Made by a program: the position numbers and the translations under genes. Below are positions 1 through 7,819 of a stretch of DNA of 34,715 nt, piece by piece; position 1 is the stretch's first letter, and each line of letters starts with the position of its first letter. The notes beneath the pieces are model-generated. The model had not been told where the DNA came from. It saw only the letters and a list, made by a program, of their open reading frames with translations, and ran no database searches. The DNA comes from an uncultured Clostridium sp. (GTDB lineage: Bacteria; Bacillota; Clostridia; Lachnospirales; Lachnospiraceae): positions 1 to 34,715 of the forward strand of contig CAMNRM010000053.1 of the NCBI GenBank assembly GCA_946553025.1, written 5' to 3'.

Positions 1-2103
1 TTTTTTTTCAGAAATGCCCTTGAAAATATAAATGCCATTCGTTTTTAATTCCTTATATCCCTTTAGCCGTAAACTCTTGTAAAAATTATTTCTTGTCAGA
101 CTCTGCCGTTCAGCACTTTCACAATACTTTGCATACCTATCAAAAAGCTTTGTCCGTTCAATCCTGCTGCCATCATCCGGCGAACATTCCTCCATCAAGA
201 ACGCCTGCACTGTATCACTGTCACACCGCAACTGCGCCACGGCCTTTTCCGAATCAGCAGAAGTTACAATAATTTCATGCTCATACATCCGTTCTACCGC
301 CCGGACACATAATTGAGTGAAATAATCAATCTCCTGCATAAGTTCATCCATCAAATTAGGGTTTTTATTGTCCGGCACTCTGTTCATGGTAAGAACCAAA
401 AGCCGCCTATAAAATCCATTGGTCTTTTCATTCTTCACAAGCGGCAATTCATTTGTGGAGAAAATCAGCTTTGCATAAGACTTGAAAGAAATTGCATCAC
501 GCCCCTTTTGCTCCGCTCGCAATGTGTCCTCCCCCAATACCTTTTTAATAACTGCCGTGTCCTCCAGTGCGGATATTTCCAAATCGGCGCAACTGTTCAT
601 CAGCTTACCCATAAGCCCAAAACTGGCGAACCGCTGTTGTAATTCATTCAGCCCGATATTTGACAGATTCCGGCTCCCAACGGATGCTTCTATCAGCCTT
701 ATAAATGTGCTTTTTCCGCTGCCGCCCTCTCCAAGCAGGACAAGAAATTTCTGCTGCCCCACATCCTTTGTATACGTATATCCTGCAAACTGTAAAGCCA
801 TTTCCCGATTGTCCGGCTCCGGGCAGATAAAATTTAAAAATTCCTCTGTGCGCTTTCCCTGATATACCGCATCCGGCTTGTACTCATGGGGTATCTGATT
901 GATAGCTTTATATTTTGGGCTGTGTGGCAGCAGGCGTTTTTCTTTGCAATCGTACATCCCATTTTCAAAACATATCCAGTGTGCCGGATAGTGGTTCAAT
1001 TCCTCGAAAGATACTTCTAGGGATATATCACAAAGGAAACGGTCATATATCCTTTTCAGTGTGGTACTTTTAATGAACTGCGGATATATCAGCTTGCTAA
1101 TCATTGTTTTCAGCCTTGCGCCGCTTACATCAGCTTTAAAATAGCCGCCGTCATAAATATAGACCGTACCGCCGCACACAAATAAATCCTGCTGCCCTTT
1201 TATGTATTTAAAGATAGCTTCATCAAATACGCCTGTCGGAACGCCTTTATTATTCACAAGATGAAACTGCGACAAGTCCGGCGTGTTTCCCTCTGCCTTT
1301 TTTTCTGTAACGGCTCTGTCCTGCTGCAAAAGGCTCTCAAACTCTGCCTTGCTGTGTCCTGCTGCAAAGTAATCTGATATGTCAGCTTTGGGAATGTCCG
1401 GCACTGGAATAATTACCTTTGCACTTTTCGCTATGCCCCGCAGGTCACTCTGAATAGTATTTGCCACACGCCGCCCCGGTTCGTCATTGTCGGCCAGTAC
1501 GTAGACAACCGCCCCTTTGCAAAGCTGCGCCATATCTACCGACCAATCATTTACGCCCCCATAGGAAAACGCCGTATATCCTTGTTTTGCCAGCGTATCA
1601 GCGTCTTTTTCACCCTCCGGGATAAATATAGGCTTGCCCTCTGAAGCTGCTTTATTTACGGCTTGTACACCGTCAGGCGCATAGATAGCGCATAACTCTT
1701 TCCGTGTACGCCCTCCCAGTCCATAAGTGAAGCGTTCATTTTCCAATATGCCATATATCATTTTCTTTCCATGCATCCGCACTTTAGAAAAAGCATAGCT
1801 GCCATTAATGGAATCGTAATGATAAACAGCTTCAATCTTCCTTTTTTCCCGGCTCTCAACATAGGCTTGCCAACTGTTTCCGGCCCGCCTTTTTTGAAAG
1901 AATAAATCTGATTTTTTCAATCCTGCTGCCGAAAGCACATTATCAATATCACATCCTGCATGACAGTGTATAAGGGTAGAATCATTCCCCTTTGTGACCG
2001 CAAGGGAAGCCTGTTTATCATCATGTGCCGGACACTGGCACTGTGCCTTGTCCTGCTGCCGCTTTTTCACCTGAAAATGATTCAGTATTTCATCATAAGT
2101 CAC
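1..2103 (-). CDS. P4/D5-family phage or plasmid primase-helicase (partial, C-terminus off the left edge)
   Basis: This is a replication primase fused to a superfamily 3 helicase, the type that starts replication of P4-like satellites, phages and plasmids. The frame stays open from 2103 to base 1, about 701 codons. The start is GTG at 2103-2101, preceded by GGGGTG about 5 bases upstream; no in-frame ATG fits. In order there is an N-terminal zinc ribbon (CQCPAH near residue 22, then HCHAGC), a TOPRIM domain (PEGEKDADTL near 160 and LADNDEPG near 200), a D5-type linker, and the helicase with Walker A GEGGSGKST (K464) and the sensor-like FSTNELP (N551). It lies 50 bases downstream of the small HTH gene, probably in one transcript. 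The last codons before the edge read Ser-Glu-Lys-Lys with no stop, so only the extreme C-terminus should be missing. Confidence 0.9.
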   Translation of the reverse strand, partial: MTYDEILNHFQVKKRQQDKAQCQCPAHDDKQASLAVTKGNDSTLIHCHAGCDIDNVLSAAGLKKSDLFFQKRRAGNSWQAYVESREKRKIEAVYHYDSINGSYAFSKVRMHGKKMIYGILENERFTYGLGGRTRKELCAIYAPDGVQAVNKAASEGKPIFIPEGEKDADTLAKQGYTAFSYGGVNDWSVDMAQLCKGAVVYVLADNDEPGRRVANTIQSDLRGIAKSAKVIIPVPDIPKADISDYFAAGHSKAEFESLLQQDRAVTEKKAEGNTPDLSQFHLVNNKGVPTGVFDEAIFKYIKGQQDLFVCGGTVYIYDGGYFKADVSGARLKTMISKLIYPQFIKSTTLKRIYDRFLCDISLEVSFEELNHYPAHWICFENGMYDCKEKRLLPHSPKYKAINQIPHEYKPDAVYQGKRTEEFLNFICPEPDNREMALQFAGYTYTKDVGQQKFLVLLGEGGSGKSTFIRLIEASVGSRNLSNIGLNELQQRFASFGLMGKLMNSCADLEISALEDTAVIKKVLGEDTLRAEQKGRDAISFKSYAKLIFSTNELPLVKNEKTNGFYRRLLVLTMNRVPDNKNPNLMDELMQEIDYFTQLCVRAVERMYEHEIIVTSADSEKAVAQLRCDSDTVQAFLMEECSPDDGSRIERTKLFDRYAKYCESAERQSLTRNNFYKSLRLKGYKELKTNGIYIFKGISEKK

Positions 2104-2153
2104 AATTTCACCCCGATTCTGTCAATAGATTTCATAACGCTTTCCATCCCGCT

Positions 2154-2366
2154 TTATTCTCCTGCAATCACATCCATATACCGCCGAATTTTATCAACCT
2201 TATTTACTTTGCGGTTTCCTATCCGGCATACTGCGTTTGCATCTTCCGCTATCTTCCTTGCCGTTGGCAGACCGACACCAAGCATGAAAGCAAGTTCCTT
2301 GTCAGATACTGCTATGCGCTTTTCTAAAACTGCAACATCAAAACTCTCTGCGCTTGTTTTTCTCAT
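2154..2366 (-). CDS. Small helix-turn-helix protein (DUF6462/excisionase-like)
   Basis: A 70-residue protein. The middle, with VSDKELAFMLGVGLPTARKI at about residues 20-39, reads as a helix-turn-helix, followed by a basic segment around GNRKVNKVDKIRRY. This matches small excisionase-like DNA-binding proteins (DUF6462 type) that commonly sit upstream of primase genes in Clostridia integrative elements. The start ATG at 2366 has AGGAG about 12 bases upstream. Its role could be excision or regulation of the primase operon; the sequence does not decide this. It is divergent from the XRE gene and shares the 140-base control region with it. Confidence 0.75.
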   Translation of the reverse strand: MRKTSAESFDVAVLEKRIAVSDKELAFMLGVGLPTARKIAEDANAVCRIGNRKVNKVDKIRRYMDVIAGE

Positions 2367-2418
2367 ACTTTGTCACACTCCTATAATTTTTTTGTGCTTA
2401 CATTGCATTTTGTCCTTA

Positions 2419-2442
2419 CTTGTGATATTATAATAACACAAG
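2419..2442. promoter_or_regulatory. Near-perfect 24-bp palindromic operator in the divergent promoter region
   Basis: The arms CTTGTG and CACAAG flank a perfect 10-bp palindrome TATTATAATA. The whole 24 bp is symmetric except for one A-A mismatch pair. TATAAT-like hexamers occur inside it on both strands (plus 2429-2434, minus 2432-2427), so a bound dimer would cover the -10 region of both divergent promoters. It is the natural candidate operator for the XRE regulator at 2506. The -35 boxes are not convincing on either strand. Confidence 0.6.
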
Positions 2443-2505
2443 TTACTACCCATTATAACCTACAGTATATTTCTAAATTTTTAAAAAGAAAGGATTTTTA
2501 TACCC

Positions 2506-3180
2506 ATGAAATTATATAGTTTTGCAAAAGGGTTTAAACGGGCAAGAAAAGAATCGGGATATACCCAGGAATCTTTTGTCAAAAATTTTTTAGATGAGCA
2601 ACAACATGAGCTTACTTCATTAAAAACTGTGCAAAATTGGGAACAAAATCTCACAATTCCTGAGTTTAGAACAATAGAAAAACTATGTGATTTTTTTAAC
2701 TGTGATATTGATTATTTATTTTACAGAATTGACCAAAAAACACATGATATTAAATATATACATGAATATACTGGATTATCAGAAAGAGCTATAGAACAAC
2801 TTCATGGACTTTATCATTCTGGTAGTCCTAATTTGAAAAATAATATTGTTTCGCTCAATCATCTAATCGAAAAAAATATTTTTTCTGTGTCATTATTAGG
2901 AGATATCACAAAATATATATTCAAATATTGTGATTATGAAAAGGGAAAAAAGCTTTATGAAGAGGAACAGCAAAAAGCGCCAAAAGTATCTAATGATAAC
3001 ATCTTAGAAGCAATCAAAATTATGGACGAATATAAACCACTTATTACTAGCAAAAAGTTGTCAGAACTTACTGAAAAAAAAGAAGTTGCGCTTTGGCGTA
3101 TGACAAACAGATTTTCTGATATTGTTACCCAAATTACTCAATCTTTATTTTTGGAATCTCAAAATAGAAAGGACACTTAG
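2506..3180 (+). CDS. XRE-family helix-turn-helix transcriptional regulator
   Basis: A 224-residue protein whose N-terminal 75 residues form a Cro/CI-type helix-turn-helix (ARKESGYTQESF at about 14-25, then LKTVQNWEQNLTIPEF, and CDFFNCDIDYLF). The remaining 150 residues are helical and charged, and I do not recognise a domain there. ATG at 2506 follows AAAGAAAGGATTTTT. Divergence from the HTH-primase operon across a palindrome suggests an element repressor that also controls its own gene. Codon use is much AT-richer than in the core genes, consistent with acquired DNA. A dedicated terminator follows at 3260. Confidence 0.85.
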   Translation: MKLYSFAKGFKRARKESGYTQESFVKNFLDEQQHELTSLKTVQNWEQNLTIPEFRTIEKLCDFFNCDIDYLFYRIDQKTHDIKYIHEYTGLSERAIEQLHGLYHSGSPNLKNNIVSLNHLIEKNIFSVSLLGDITKYIFKYCDYEKGKKLYEEEQQKAPKVSNDNILEAIKIMDEYKPLITSKKLSELTEKKEVALWRMTNRFSDIVTQITQSLFLESQNRKDT

Positions 3181-3259
3181 TTTCCTTAAGGCATTGAGCG
3201 CCCCTCTCCCTCTGTACCTTTTTCTGTACCTTTTCAAAGTACAAAGACAAACAACAACA

Positions 3260-3301
3260 AATCAAGGCTCCTGCTGAAATTCCCAGGAACCTTGATTTTT
3301 A
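3260..3301 (+). terminator. Rho-independent terminator after the XRE regulator
   Basis: The 14-bp arms AATCAAGGCTCCTG (3260-3273) and CAGGAACCTTGATT (3284-3297) pair with one mismatch around a 10-base loop, and a run of T follows. A-rich sequence precedes the hairpin, so it could also work on the minus strand. Confidence 0.75.
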
Positions 3302-3450
3302 GATATATATAGGCAATGTCAAACAAAGACAACTCCAACATCACACTAATTTTCATTGAGTGCTAGTAATTTTATAAAAATTTTATGGAGTGCTCCTTCT
3401 GCGTTACTGTTTACACATTCAAAGCAACCTTTCTGCACCCTTTTTTACCC

Positions 3451-3479
3451 TTTTTTTTATGGGTGATTTGTGTTATATT
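3451..3479 (+). promoter_or_regulatory. Candidate promoter for the antitoxin-toxin operon
   Basis: TATATT at 3474-3479 is preceded by TGT, making an extended -10. A T-only hexamer lies 17 bases upstream instead of a true -35. An ACCC/GGGT mini-inverted repeat (3447-3464) overlaps the spacer and could be an autoregulatory site. Confidence 0.35.
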
Positions 3480-3549
3480 AGAGGTAGAAAAAAAGCCAAG
3501 ATAAACATAATAAAAATAAATAGCATGGACAAGAAAGGAAGTATATACA

Positions 3550-3795
3550 ATGAGCAACCAAGAAATTGCAAAAAATATGATTGACCTTCTGCCAGAAGAT
3601 AAACTGGTTTTCATCATTAACATATTGGAAAACATCGGAAAAATATCCGGTACAGATATTTACCCGGAATTCTCGCCGAATAAAGAAACACTGGACGCCA
3701 TGGACGAAGTTGAAGAAATGATAGCAACCGACAGAGGGCAGCATTTCCAGGGGAGTGCCGAAGCATTTACTGCTCTTCTGCTTTCGGAGGACTGA
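3550..3795 (+). CDS. RelB/DinJ-like antitoxin of a YafQ-type pair
   Basis: An 81-residue acidic protein. The C-terminal part (SPNKETLDAMDEVEEM, then a disordered-looking tail ending in LLSED) resembles the toxin-wrapping region of RelB-type antitoxins. The N-terminus (IAKNMIDLLPEDKLVFIINI) is helical and lacks the usual ribbon-helix-helix strand. The start at 3550 follows AAGAAAGGAAGTATATACA. Its stop is two bases before the toxin ATG, the usual antitoxin-first, coupled order. The toxin partner is interrupted, so the antitoxin may now have no active cognate, unless it neutralises a related toxin elsewhere. Confidence 0.75.
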   Translation: MSNQEIAKNMIDLLPEDKLVFIINILENIGKISGTDIYPEFSPNKETLDAMDEVEEMIATDRGQHFQGSAEAFTALLLSED

Positions 3796-3797
3796 TA

Positions 3798-4070
3798 ATG
3801 CTAAACTTAAATGCCTCTACCGCCTATAAAAAAGATTTAAAACTATGCAAAAAGCGAGGATATGACCTAAATTTGCTAAACACGGTTATCAATACTCTTC
3901 TTATTCCTGCATCCCTGCCCGTAAAAAACCGTGACCATAATTTATCCGGCAGCTATACAGGGAAAAGGGAGTGTCACATTACTCCGGACTGACTGCTGAT
4001 TTATCGTATTACGGATAAGGAACTATACCTTGTGCGAACAGGAACACACGCCGACTTATTCAATTTATAA
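3798..4070 (+). pseudogene. YafQ/RelE-type mRNA interferase toxin, interrupted by an in-frame TGA
   Basis: The reading frame continues from ATG 3798 to TAA 4068-4070 (90 codons) except for TGA at 3990-3992. The product reads like YafQ: KKDLKLCKKRGYDL at the N-terminus, RDHNLSGSY, RECHITPD, then the stop, then LLIYRITDKELYLVRTGTH and ADLF. The stop falls exactly where YafQ has its conserved Trp (PDW), so a single TGG to TGA change explains it. The upstream His and Asp are present, but the downstream catalytic His and the Phe (THADLF) lie after the stop. The 64-residue product should therefore be inactive, unless readthrough occurs. YafQ-type toxins cleave ribosome-bound mRNA. Confidence 0.88.
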
Positions 4071-4098
4071 TCTTAAACATAATGAAAGGAGCATTGCC

Positions 4099-4653
4099 AT
4101 GACCGAAGCTTTATTACAGCCTAATTTTTACACCGAAGAGGACTACTACAACCTGCCGGAAAATGTCCGGGCGGAATTGATTGACGGGCAGTTTTACTAC
4201 ATGTCAGCCCCCAGCAGGTTACACCAGAAAATCCTGAATTTCTTAAACACAGAAATCAATATCTACATCCGCTCCAAAAACGGCCCCTGCGAAGTCTACC
4301 CGGCACCTTTTGCGGTGAAACTGTTTGGCGATGATGATAAAACCATCGTAGAACCGGATATCAGCGTTATCTGCGATCCGGGCAAGCTTACCGATCGCGG
4401 CTGCACCGGGGCACCGGACTGGATTATTGAAATTATCTCTCCCAGTACTTCCAGCTATGACTATGTCAATAAGCTTAAGCTTTATGCCGATGCCGGGGTA
4501 AAAGAATACTGGATTATCGACCCGCGCACCAGCAAAGTTTTTGTGTATCTTCTGGGCGAAGATGCGTTTGATATCAACTCCTACAGCTTTCGGGACAAAA
4601 TCAAAGTAAATATTTATGAAGATTTATGGATTAGTCTTGAGGAATTTTCCTGA
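4099..4653 (+). CDS. Uma2-family (DUF820) PD-(D/E)XK endonuclease-like protein
   Basis: A 184-residue protein from ATG 4099, chosen because AAAGGAG lies 8 bases upstream; an upstream in-frame start at 4030 overlaps the toxin remnant and has no ribosome site. The Uma2 pattern is clear: YNLPENVRAELIDGQFY, SRLHQKI, EPDISVIC (the Asp), WIIEIISPSTSSYDYVNKLKL (Glu then Lys), and GVKEYWIIDP. These are the PD-(D/E)XK nuclease positions. The family is abundant in cyanobacteria and some Firmicutes and has no settled role. It lies just after the dead toxin and could be part of the same acquired segment. Confidence 0.88.
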   Translation: MTEALLQPNFYTEEDYYNLPENVRAELIDGQFYYMSAPSRLHQKILNFLNTEINIYIRSKNGPCEVYPAPFAVKLFGDDDKTIVEPDISVICDPGKLTDRGCTGAPDWIIEIISPSTSSYDYVNKLKLYADAGVKEYWIIDPRTSKVFVYLLGEDAFDINSYSFRDKIKVNIYEDLWISLEEFS

Positions 4654-4745
4654 AAGATATGTTCAAATACACTCCGGGCTGGCTTTATTTAAGCATGATT
4701 TATTATTTTTCGATTCTTTTTATTCAACGTTAAGAAAGGAAACTT

Positions 4746-5246
4746 ATGGTTGCGCTATCCATTGACGATTTAAAATCTTTTACCCAAAAACTCTTCCTGG
4801 GGACGGATTTTGATGATTTTTTATTAACCGAAGCAAAGATTGTTACCTTTAACACCTTTACCATTGACGGGCACATCCGCCGGGGTTTTTATACGGAAGA
4901 GGAGGCCGGGGAACTTAAGCTGCAGGAATGTTCCTTCTGGAAAACCATCCGCCCGATTTGCTTTTCTCTGATTAAGGGTAAACGTCTGCCGGGAAGCTTC
5001 CACATCAGTCTGCAGGCGAATCATCAGCAAACGGAGGATTTTTTAACCTCCAGACAAATCCCTGCGGTTTCCGGTGAACAAATCAAGGGGCTTTACCTGC
5101 ACATCCGCTATGACGACGGGAAACTTTTCTGTATCACGGGAAGCTCCCTGGCGATTTTTACGATGGACAAAACCTTAGATCGGGAATGGGATGCCTGGGT
5201 GGAGGAATTTCTTAAAAAAGCCGAAATTACGGCTGTTTTGGAATAA
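4746..5246 (+). CDS. DUF5721-type protein of unknown function
   Basis: A 166-residue soluble protein with no signal peptide. The N-terminus (ALSIDDLKSFTQKLFLG, then FNTFTIDGHIRRGFY) matches my recollection of DUF5721 proteins found almost only in Lachnospiraceae. I know of no function. Start ATG 4746 follows AAGAAAGGAAACTT. Base composition is like the core genes, unlike the AT-rich XRE region, so it is probably where the core chromosome resumes. A strong terminator follows at 5267. Confidence 0.75.
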   Translation: MVALSIDDLKSFTQKLFLGTDFDDFLLTEAKIVTFNTFTIDGHIRRGFYTEEEAGELKLQECSFWKTIRPICFSLIKGKRLPGSFHISLQANHQQTEDFLTSRQIPAVSGEQIKGLYLHIRYDDGKLFCITGSSLAIFTMDKTLDREWDAWVEEFLKKAEITAVLE

Positions 5247-5266
5247 ATTTCGAAATATAAGCATCA

Positions 5267-5306
5267 GCGGCACAGCAAAATCCAGTTTTTTGCTGTGCCG
5301 CCTTTT
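5267..5306 (+). terminator. Rho-independent terminator after the DUF5721-type gene
   Basis: A perfect 14-bp stem, GCGGCACAGCAAAA (5267-5280) with TTTTGCTGTGCCGC (5288-5301), encloses a 7-base loop and is followed by CTTTT. The opposite side lacks a T tract, so it serves the plus strand. Confidence 0.85.
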
Positions 5307-5354
5307 GTTCGGGATAACGGAGAAAAGCCGATTACTGTTCACGTAGTTCTGCCA

Positions 5355-6344
5355 TCAATCCGGGAAGTATTCCTGATATAATTCAAACAAATTGGTCGTT
5401 GTTGTATTTTCCTGGGTAACACAGCTTACATCCTGCCATATCCGGCCGGAAACCGTAACCAGGTTATCTTCCAGAAAAGCATCATAGTATTCATGGAAGG
5501 CGCTGTCCTTGCGAAGAAGCATCATCTCTTCTTTTCGTGCAAGGGTAGCCTCCTGATCGTAGGGATTATGGCAGTAGAAAAGATAAAACTGACCGTTATC
5601 CTCCATAATCTCGCTGATTTCATCTTGGTTCATGGCAAACACGGCTTCTTCCATCCCGGCAGGCAGCTCACCGCGCACGATTTCCCTGCGGATTTGTCCT
5701 TCTGTGCTGTTTGCCCGGGCAATGGCGTCAAAATCGGCACCTTCACTCCGGACCGCCTGCCAGACTTCCCTGGCATTAAATTCATTATCCAAAACAATCT
5801 GCGATACTTCAACGACCTTCGCCTCATTATCGCTGATCTCCAAATCGGCATTCTTCGTCAGCACATCCACCGTCTTACAGGCCAGATAATATTCCTGGTA
5901 CAGGTTGAGAACATCATCCGGTCCGGCTCCCGTATAGGCTTTATCCGCGTCGGTAAGCTGGCTGTAATAATCCTGGGCCAGACGGCGGAGCTGTTCCATC
6001 TCCCCGTTATCCAGTGTTATTCCATACTCCTGGGCCATTACGCCGATCCTTTTTAAATCCACCATAAACTGCTTAATCTGTTCCAGAAGATATTCCTGAA
6101 AGGTTGTCCCGTCCTCCGCTACGGCGATATCCCAGATCTGACCGGTATAAATCTGCTCATAGCGGTTTCTCTCCGTTGCCACAACCAGCATGATTTCCGG
6201 TCGGCGAAGCGTTACGCCGATTTCTTTTTTTACCGTTACCGGCGGTCTGGCTTCACAGCCTGCGGCCAGCAGCACCATGATCAGCACCAGACACCAAAGC
6301 CTTAACACCCTGCTTATATTCCTCATGCACACAACCCTCTGCAT
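5355..6344 (-). CDS. Parvulin-type peptidyl-prolyl isomerase lipoprotein (PrsA/SurA-like)
   Basis: An exported foldase-like lipoprotein. A hydrophobic signal segment (LVLIMVL) ends in the lipobox LAAGC, so the mature protein would be lipid-anchored outside the membrane. After a helical SurA-like region, a parvulin-type domain covers about residues 180-265 (VSQIVLDNEF, GADFDAIARANS, REIVRGELPAGM, AVFAMNQDEIS, FYLFYCHNPYD). The ATG at 6344 is possible, but the ATG at 6326 (MRNISRV) has AGAGGG at good spacing and gives a standard signal peptide, so the true start is probably 6326. It begins four bases after the HAD gene, in one operon with Maf. Family members help fold secreted proteins; the substrates here are unknown. 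Confidence 0.87.
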   Translation of the reverse strand: MQRVVCMRNISRVLRLWCLVLIMVLLAAGCEARPPVTVKKEIGVTLRRPEIMLVVATERNRYEQIYTGQIWDIAVAEDGTTFQEYLLEQIKQFMVDLKRIGVMAQEYGITLDNGEMEQLRRLAQDYYSQLTDADKAYTGAGPDDVLNLYQEYYLACKTVDVLTKNADLEISDNEAKVVEVSQIVLDNEFNAREVWQAVRSEGADFDAIARANSTEGQIRREIVRGELPAGMEEAVFAMNQDEISEIMEDNGQFYLFYCHNPYDQEATLARKEEMMLLRKDSAFHEYYDAFLEDNLVTVSGRIWQDVSCVTQENTTTTNLFELYQEYFPD

Positions 6345-6347
6345 ACT

Positions 6348-7130
6348 CTATAACAGCCGAAGTACCTTTAACACGCCGTCACGGACATTGGTATCTGCCT
6401 GGAAACGGGCGGCAGCTTTCACTTCCTGCCGGGCATTCCCGATGGCATAGCTGTAGTAAGCCCGTGCCAGCATCTCCACATCGTTCATCTGATCGCCAAA
6501 AGCCATCGTTTCTTCCGGGAGAATATCCAGGCTTTCCTGAATCTTCTGAATAGCCGCCCCCTTATTTACACCCAGGGCCATGCAGTCCATCCACATATCC
6601 CCCGATATGGTAATCTTTAACAGATCCTGATATTTTTTCCGGATGGCTGCCGTGCTTTCCTCTACGCCGTGTTTTTTATAGGCGGAAACCTTAATAAACT
6701 CGTCCGGAACCTTCGTAACATCAGCAACCTGCTTTACCTCAAAGCGGTAACAGTCCACCAGCCACTGGACAAGTTCTTGATTCTCGGTTTCAAGGTAGAC
6801 CACATCCGGGCCGCTTAAAACCACATCCAGTTCCTTATTCGCCCTTATCTCCTCCACAATAGCCAAAGCAAGTTCCCGCCGAATGGGATTTAAAAATAAG
6901 TTTCGGCCATAGCAGCCGACATAAGCTCCATTGTCCGAAACGTAAAAAATTTTTTCCTTTATCGGATAGAAAATCCGCTCAATGCTGTGCCACTGACGCC
7001 CGCTGGCGGCGGCAAACTGAATGCCCTTTTCCCGAAGCCGGAGAATCTCCTTATAGTACTCCGGATTCAATGTATTTTCCCCGTCCCGAACCAGTGTGCC
7101 GTCAATATCCGATACAATCAGCTTAATCAT
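6348..7130 (-). CDS. Cof-type HAD-IIB family phosphatase
   Basis: A 260-residue cytosolic hydrolase with the HAD motifs in order: SDIDGTLV (nucleophile D8 and D10), AASGRQWHS (motif II Ser), the cap domain in the middle, VNKGAAIQ (motif III Lys), and AFGDQMNDVEM (motif IV). This order and length fit the Cof/YidA group, which dephosphorylates sugar phosphates and flavin or PLP-type phosphates; the substrate cannot be read from sequence. The start overlaps the end of maf by eight bases, implying coupled translation. Confidence 0.93.
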   Translation of the reverse strand: MIKLIVSDIDGTLVRDGENTLNPEYYKEILRLREKGIQFAAASGRQWHSIERIFYPIKEKIFYVSDNGAYVGCYGRNLFLNPIRRELALAIVEEIRANKELDVVLSGPDVVYLETENQELVQWLVDCYRFEVKQVADVTKVPDEFIKVSAYKKHGVEESTAAIRKKYQDLLKITISGDMWMDCMALGVNKGAAIQKIQESLDILPEETMAFGDQMNDVEMLARAYYSYAIGNARQEVKAAARFQADTNVRDGVLKVLRLL

Positions 7131-7719
7131 ATCTGACCTCCTCCAAAACGCCCAGCGTTTTCAGTTCCTGGTAAAGCCTTCCCACCGGAAGCCCCACAAC
7201 ATTATTATAATCGCCGTGGATTTCCTTAATATAAGCGGCAAATTTCCCCTGAATACCGTAGGCCCCTGCTTTATCCATCGGTTCTCCGCTTTCCGTATAA
7301 CGGTAAATCTCTTCTTCGGTCATGGGAAACACAGAAACATCCGTACATGCAGAAAAGCTGGTCAAGGGTTTTTTTGCTCCCCCGGCGGTAACGGTTACGC
7401 CGGTGTACACCTGATGCACCTGTCCCTGAAGCTGCAAAAGCATCTCCACGGCCTCCTTATGGTTTGCAGGCTTTCCCAGAATCTTTCCCTGAACGGCAAC
7501 CACCGTATCTGCACCAATCACCAGTGTATCCTCACCGTATCTGGCCGCAACCTCCTGGGCTTTTTTTCGGGATAACTCCAGCACCAGCCGATCCGGCTGT
7601 GTTTCTTCCACATCCTCCTCAGCCATACTGGGCATAATCTCAGGCTTTAAACCAATCTGGCGCATAAGCTGGCTTCTCCTTGGCGAAGCCGAAGCTAAAA
7701 TTAAACGTCGTTTCATCAA
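7123..7719 (-). CDS. maf: Maf-family nucleoside triphosphate pyrophosphatase
   Basis: A 198-residue protein with all Maf signatures: SASPRR at 10-15, GADTVV with D71, KAGAYGIQGKFA, and GDYNNVVGLPV. Maf proteins hydrolyse dTTP, UTP or modified nucleotides to monophosphates and are linked to septum control. ATG 7719 and the next codon (also ATG) both fit the GGAG upstream. It is the first gene of the maf-HAD-PPIase operon. Three AAGTTACTT repeats lie just upstream. Confidence 0.95.
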   Translation of the reverse strand: MMKRRLILASASPRRSQLMRQIGLKPEIMPSMAEEDVEETQPDRLVLELSRKKAQEVAARYGEDTLVIGADTVVAVQGKILGKPANHKEAVEMLLQLQGQVHQVYTGVTVTAGGAKKPLTSFSACTDVSVFPMTEEEIYRYTESGEPMDKAGAYGIQGKFAAYIKEIHGDYNNVVGLPVGRLYQELKTLGVLEEVRYD

Positions 7720-7744
7720 TCTATTTGCTCCATTTCTATTTTTA

Positions 7745-7781
7745 AAGTTACTTCTTTTAAAGTTACTTTTTTAAGTTACTT
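7745..7781. repeat. Three tandem AAGTTACTT elements upstream of maf
   Basis: AAGTTACTT occurs at 7745-7753, 7760-7768 and 7773-7781, spaced 15 and 13 bases. Each copy is symmetric apart from its centre base. They sit 26-62 bases upstream of the maf start and could be regulator sites or a local duplication. Confidence 0.6.
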
Positions 7782-7819
7782 CCGACAAAAATTATTTATC
7801 AACCGGATAAATGCCTTTT

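Larger units (their letters stand above)
1..3301. mobile_element. End of an integrated phage- or plasmid-like element (left part outside window)
   Basis: A D5-type primase-helicase, a small HTH protein and a divergent XRE repressor form the usual replication/control block of small integrative elements and phage satellites in Firmicutes. The block is AT-richer than the core genes to the right and ends at a rho-independent terminator near 3300. No integrase or clear attachment site is visible, so the right boundary is inferred, and the toxin-antitoxin pair at 3550 could also belong to the element. Confidence 0.5.
3181..3549. other. Intergenic region between XRE regulator and toxin-antitoxin pair
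   Basis: This stretch of about 370 bases holds a pair of TGTACCTTTT repeats (3214-3240), the terminator at 3260-3301, an AT-rich segment with AATTTTAT repeats bracketed by GAGTGCT copies (3358-3364 and 3388-3394), and T-rich sequence leading into the antitoxin promoter. Short reading frames here have no ribosome site or recognisable product. Confidence 0.5.

Noticed and set aside
1960-2433. 157-codon plus-strand frame opposite the primase start and HTH gene
   Set aside because: It covers two well-supported minus-strand genes and shows no recognisable domain.
3358-3394. GAGTGCT direct repeats as an attachment site
   Set aside because: The 7-bp repeats are too short and no integrase is visible, so an att claim cannot be supported.
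4030-4101. Upstream start for the Uma2 gene
   Set aside because: It overlaps the toxin remnant out of frame and has no ribosome site; ATG 4099 has AAAGGAG.
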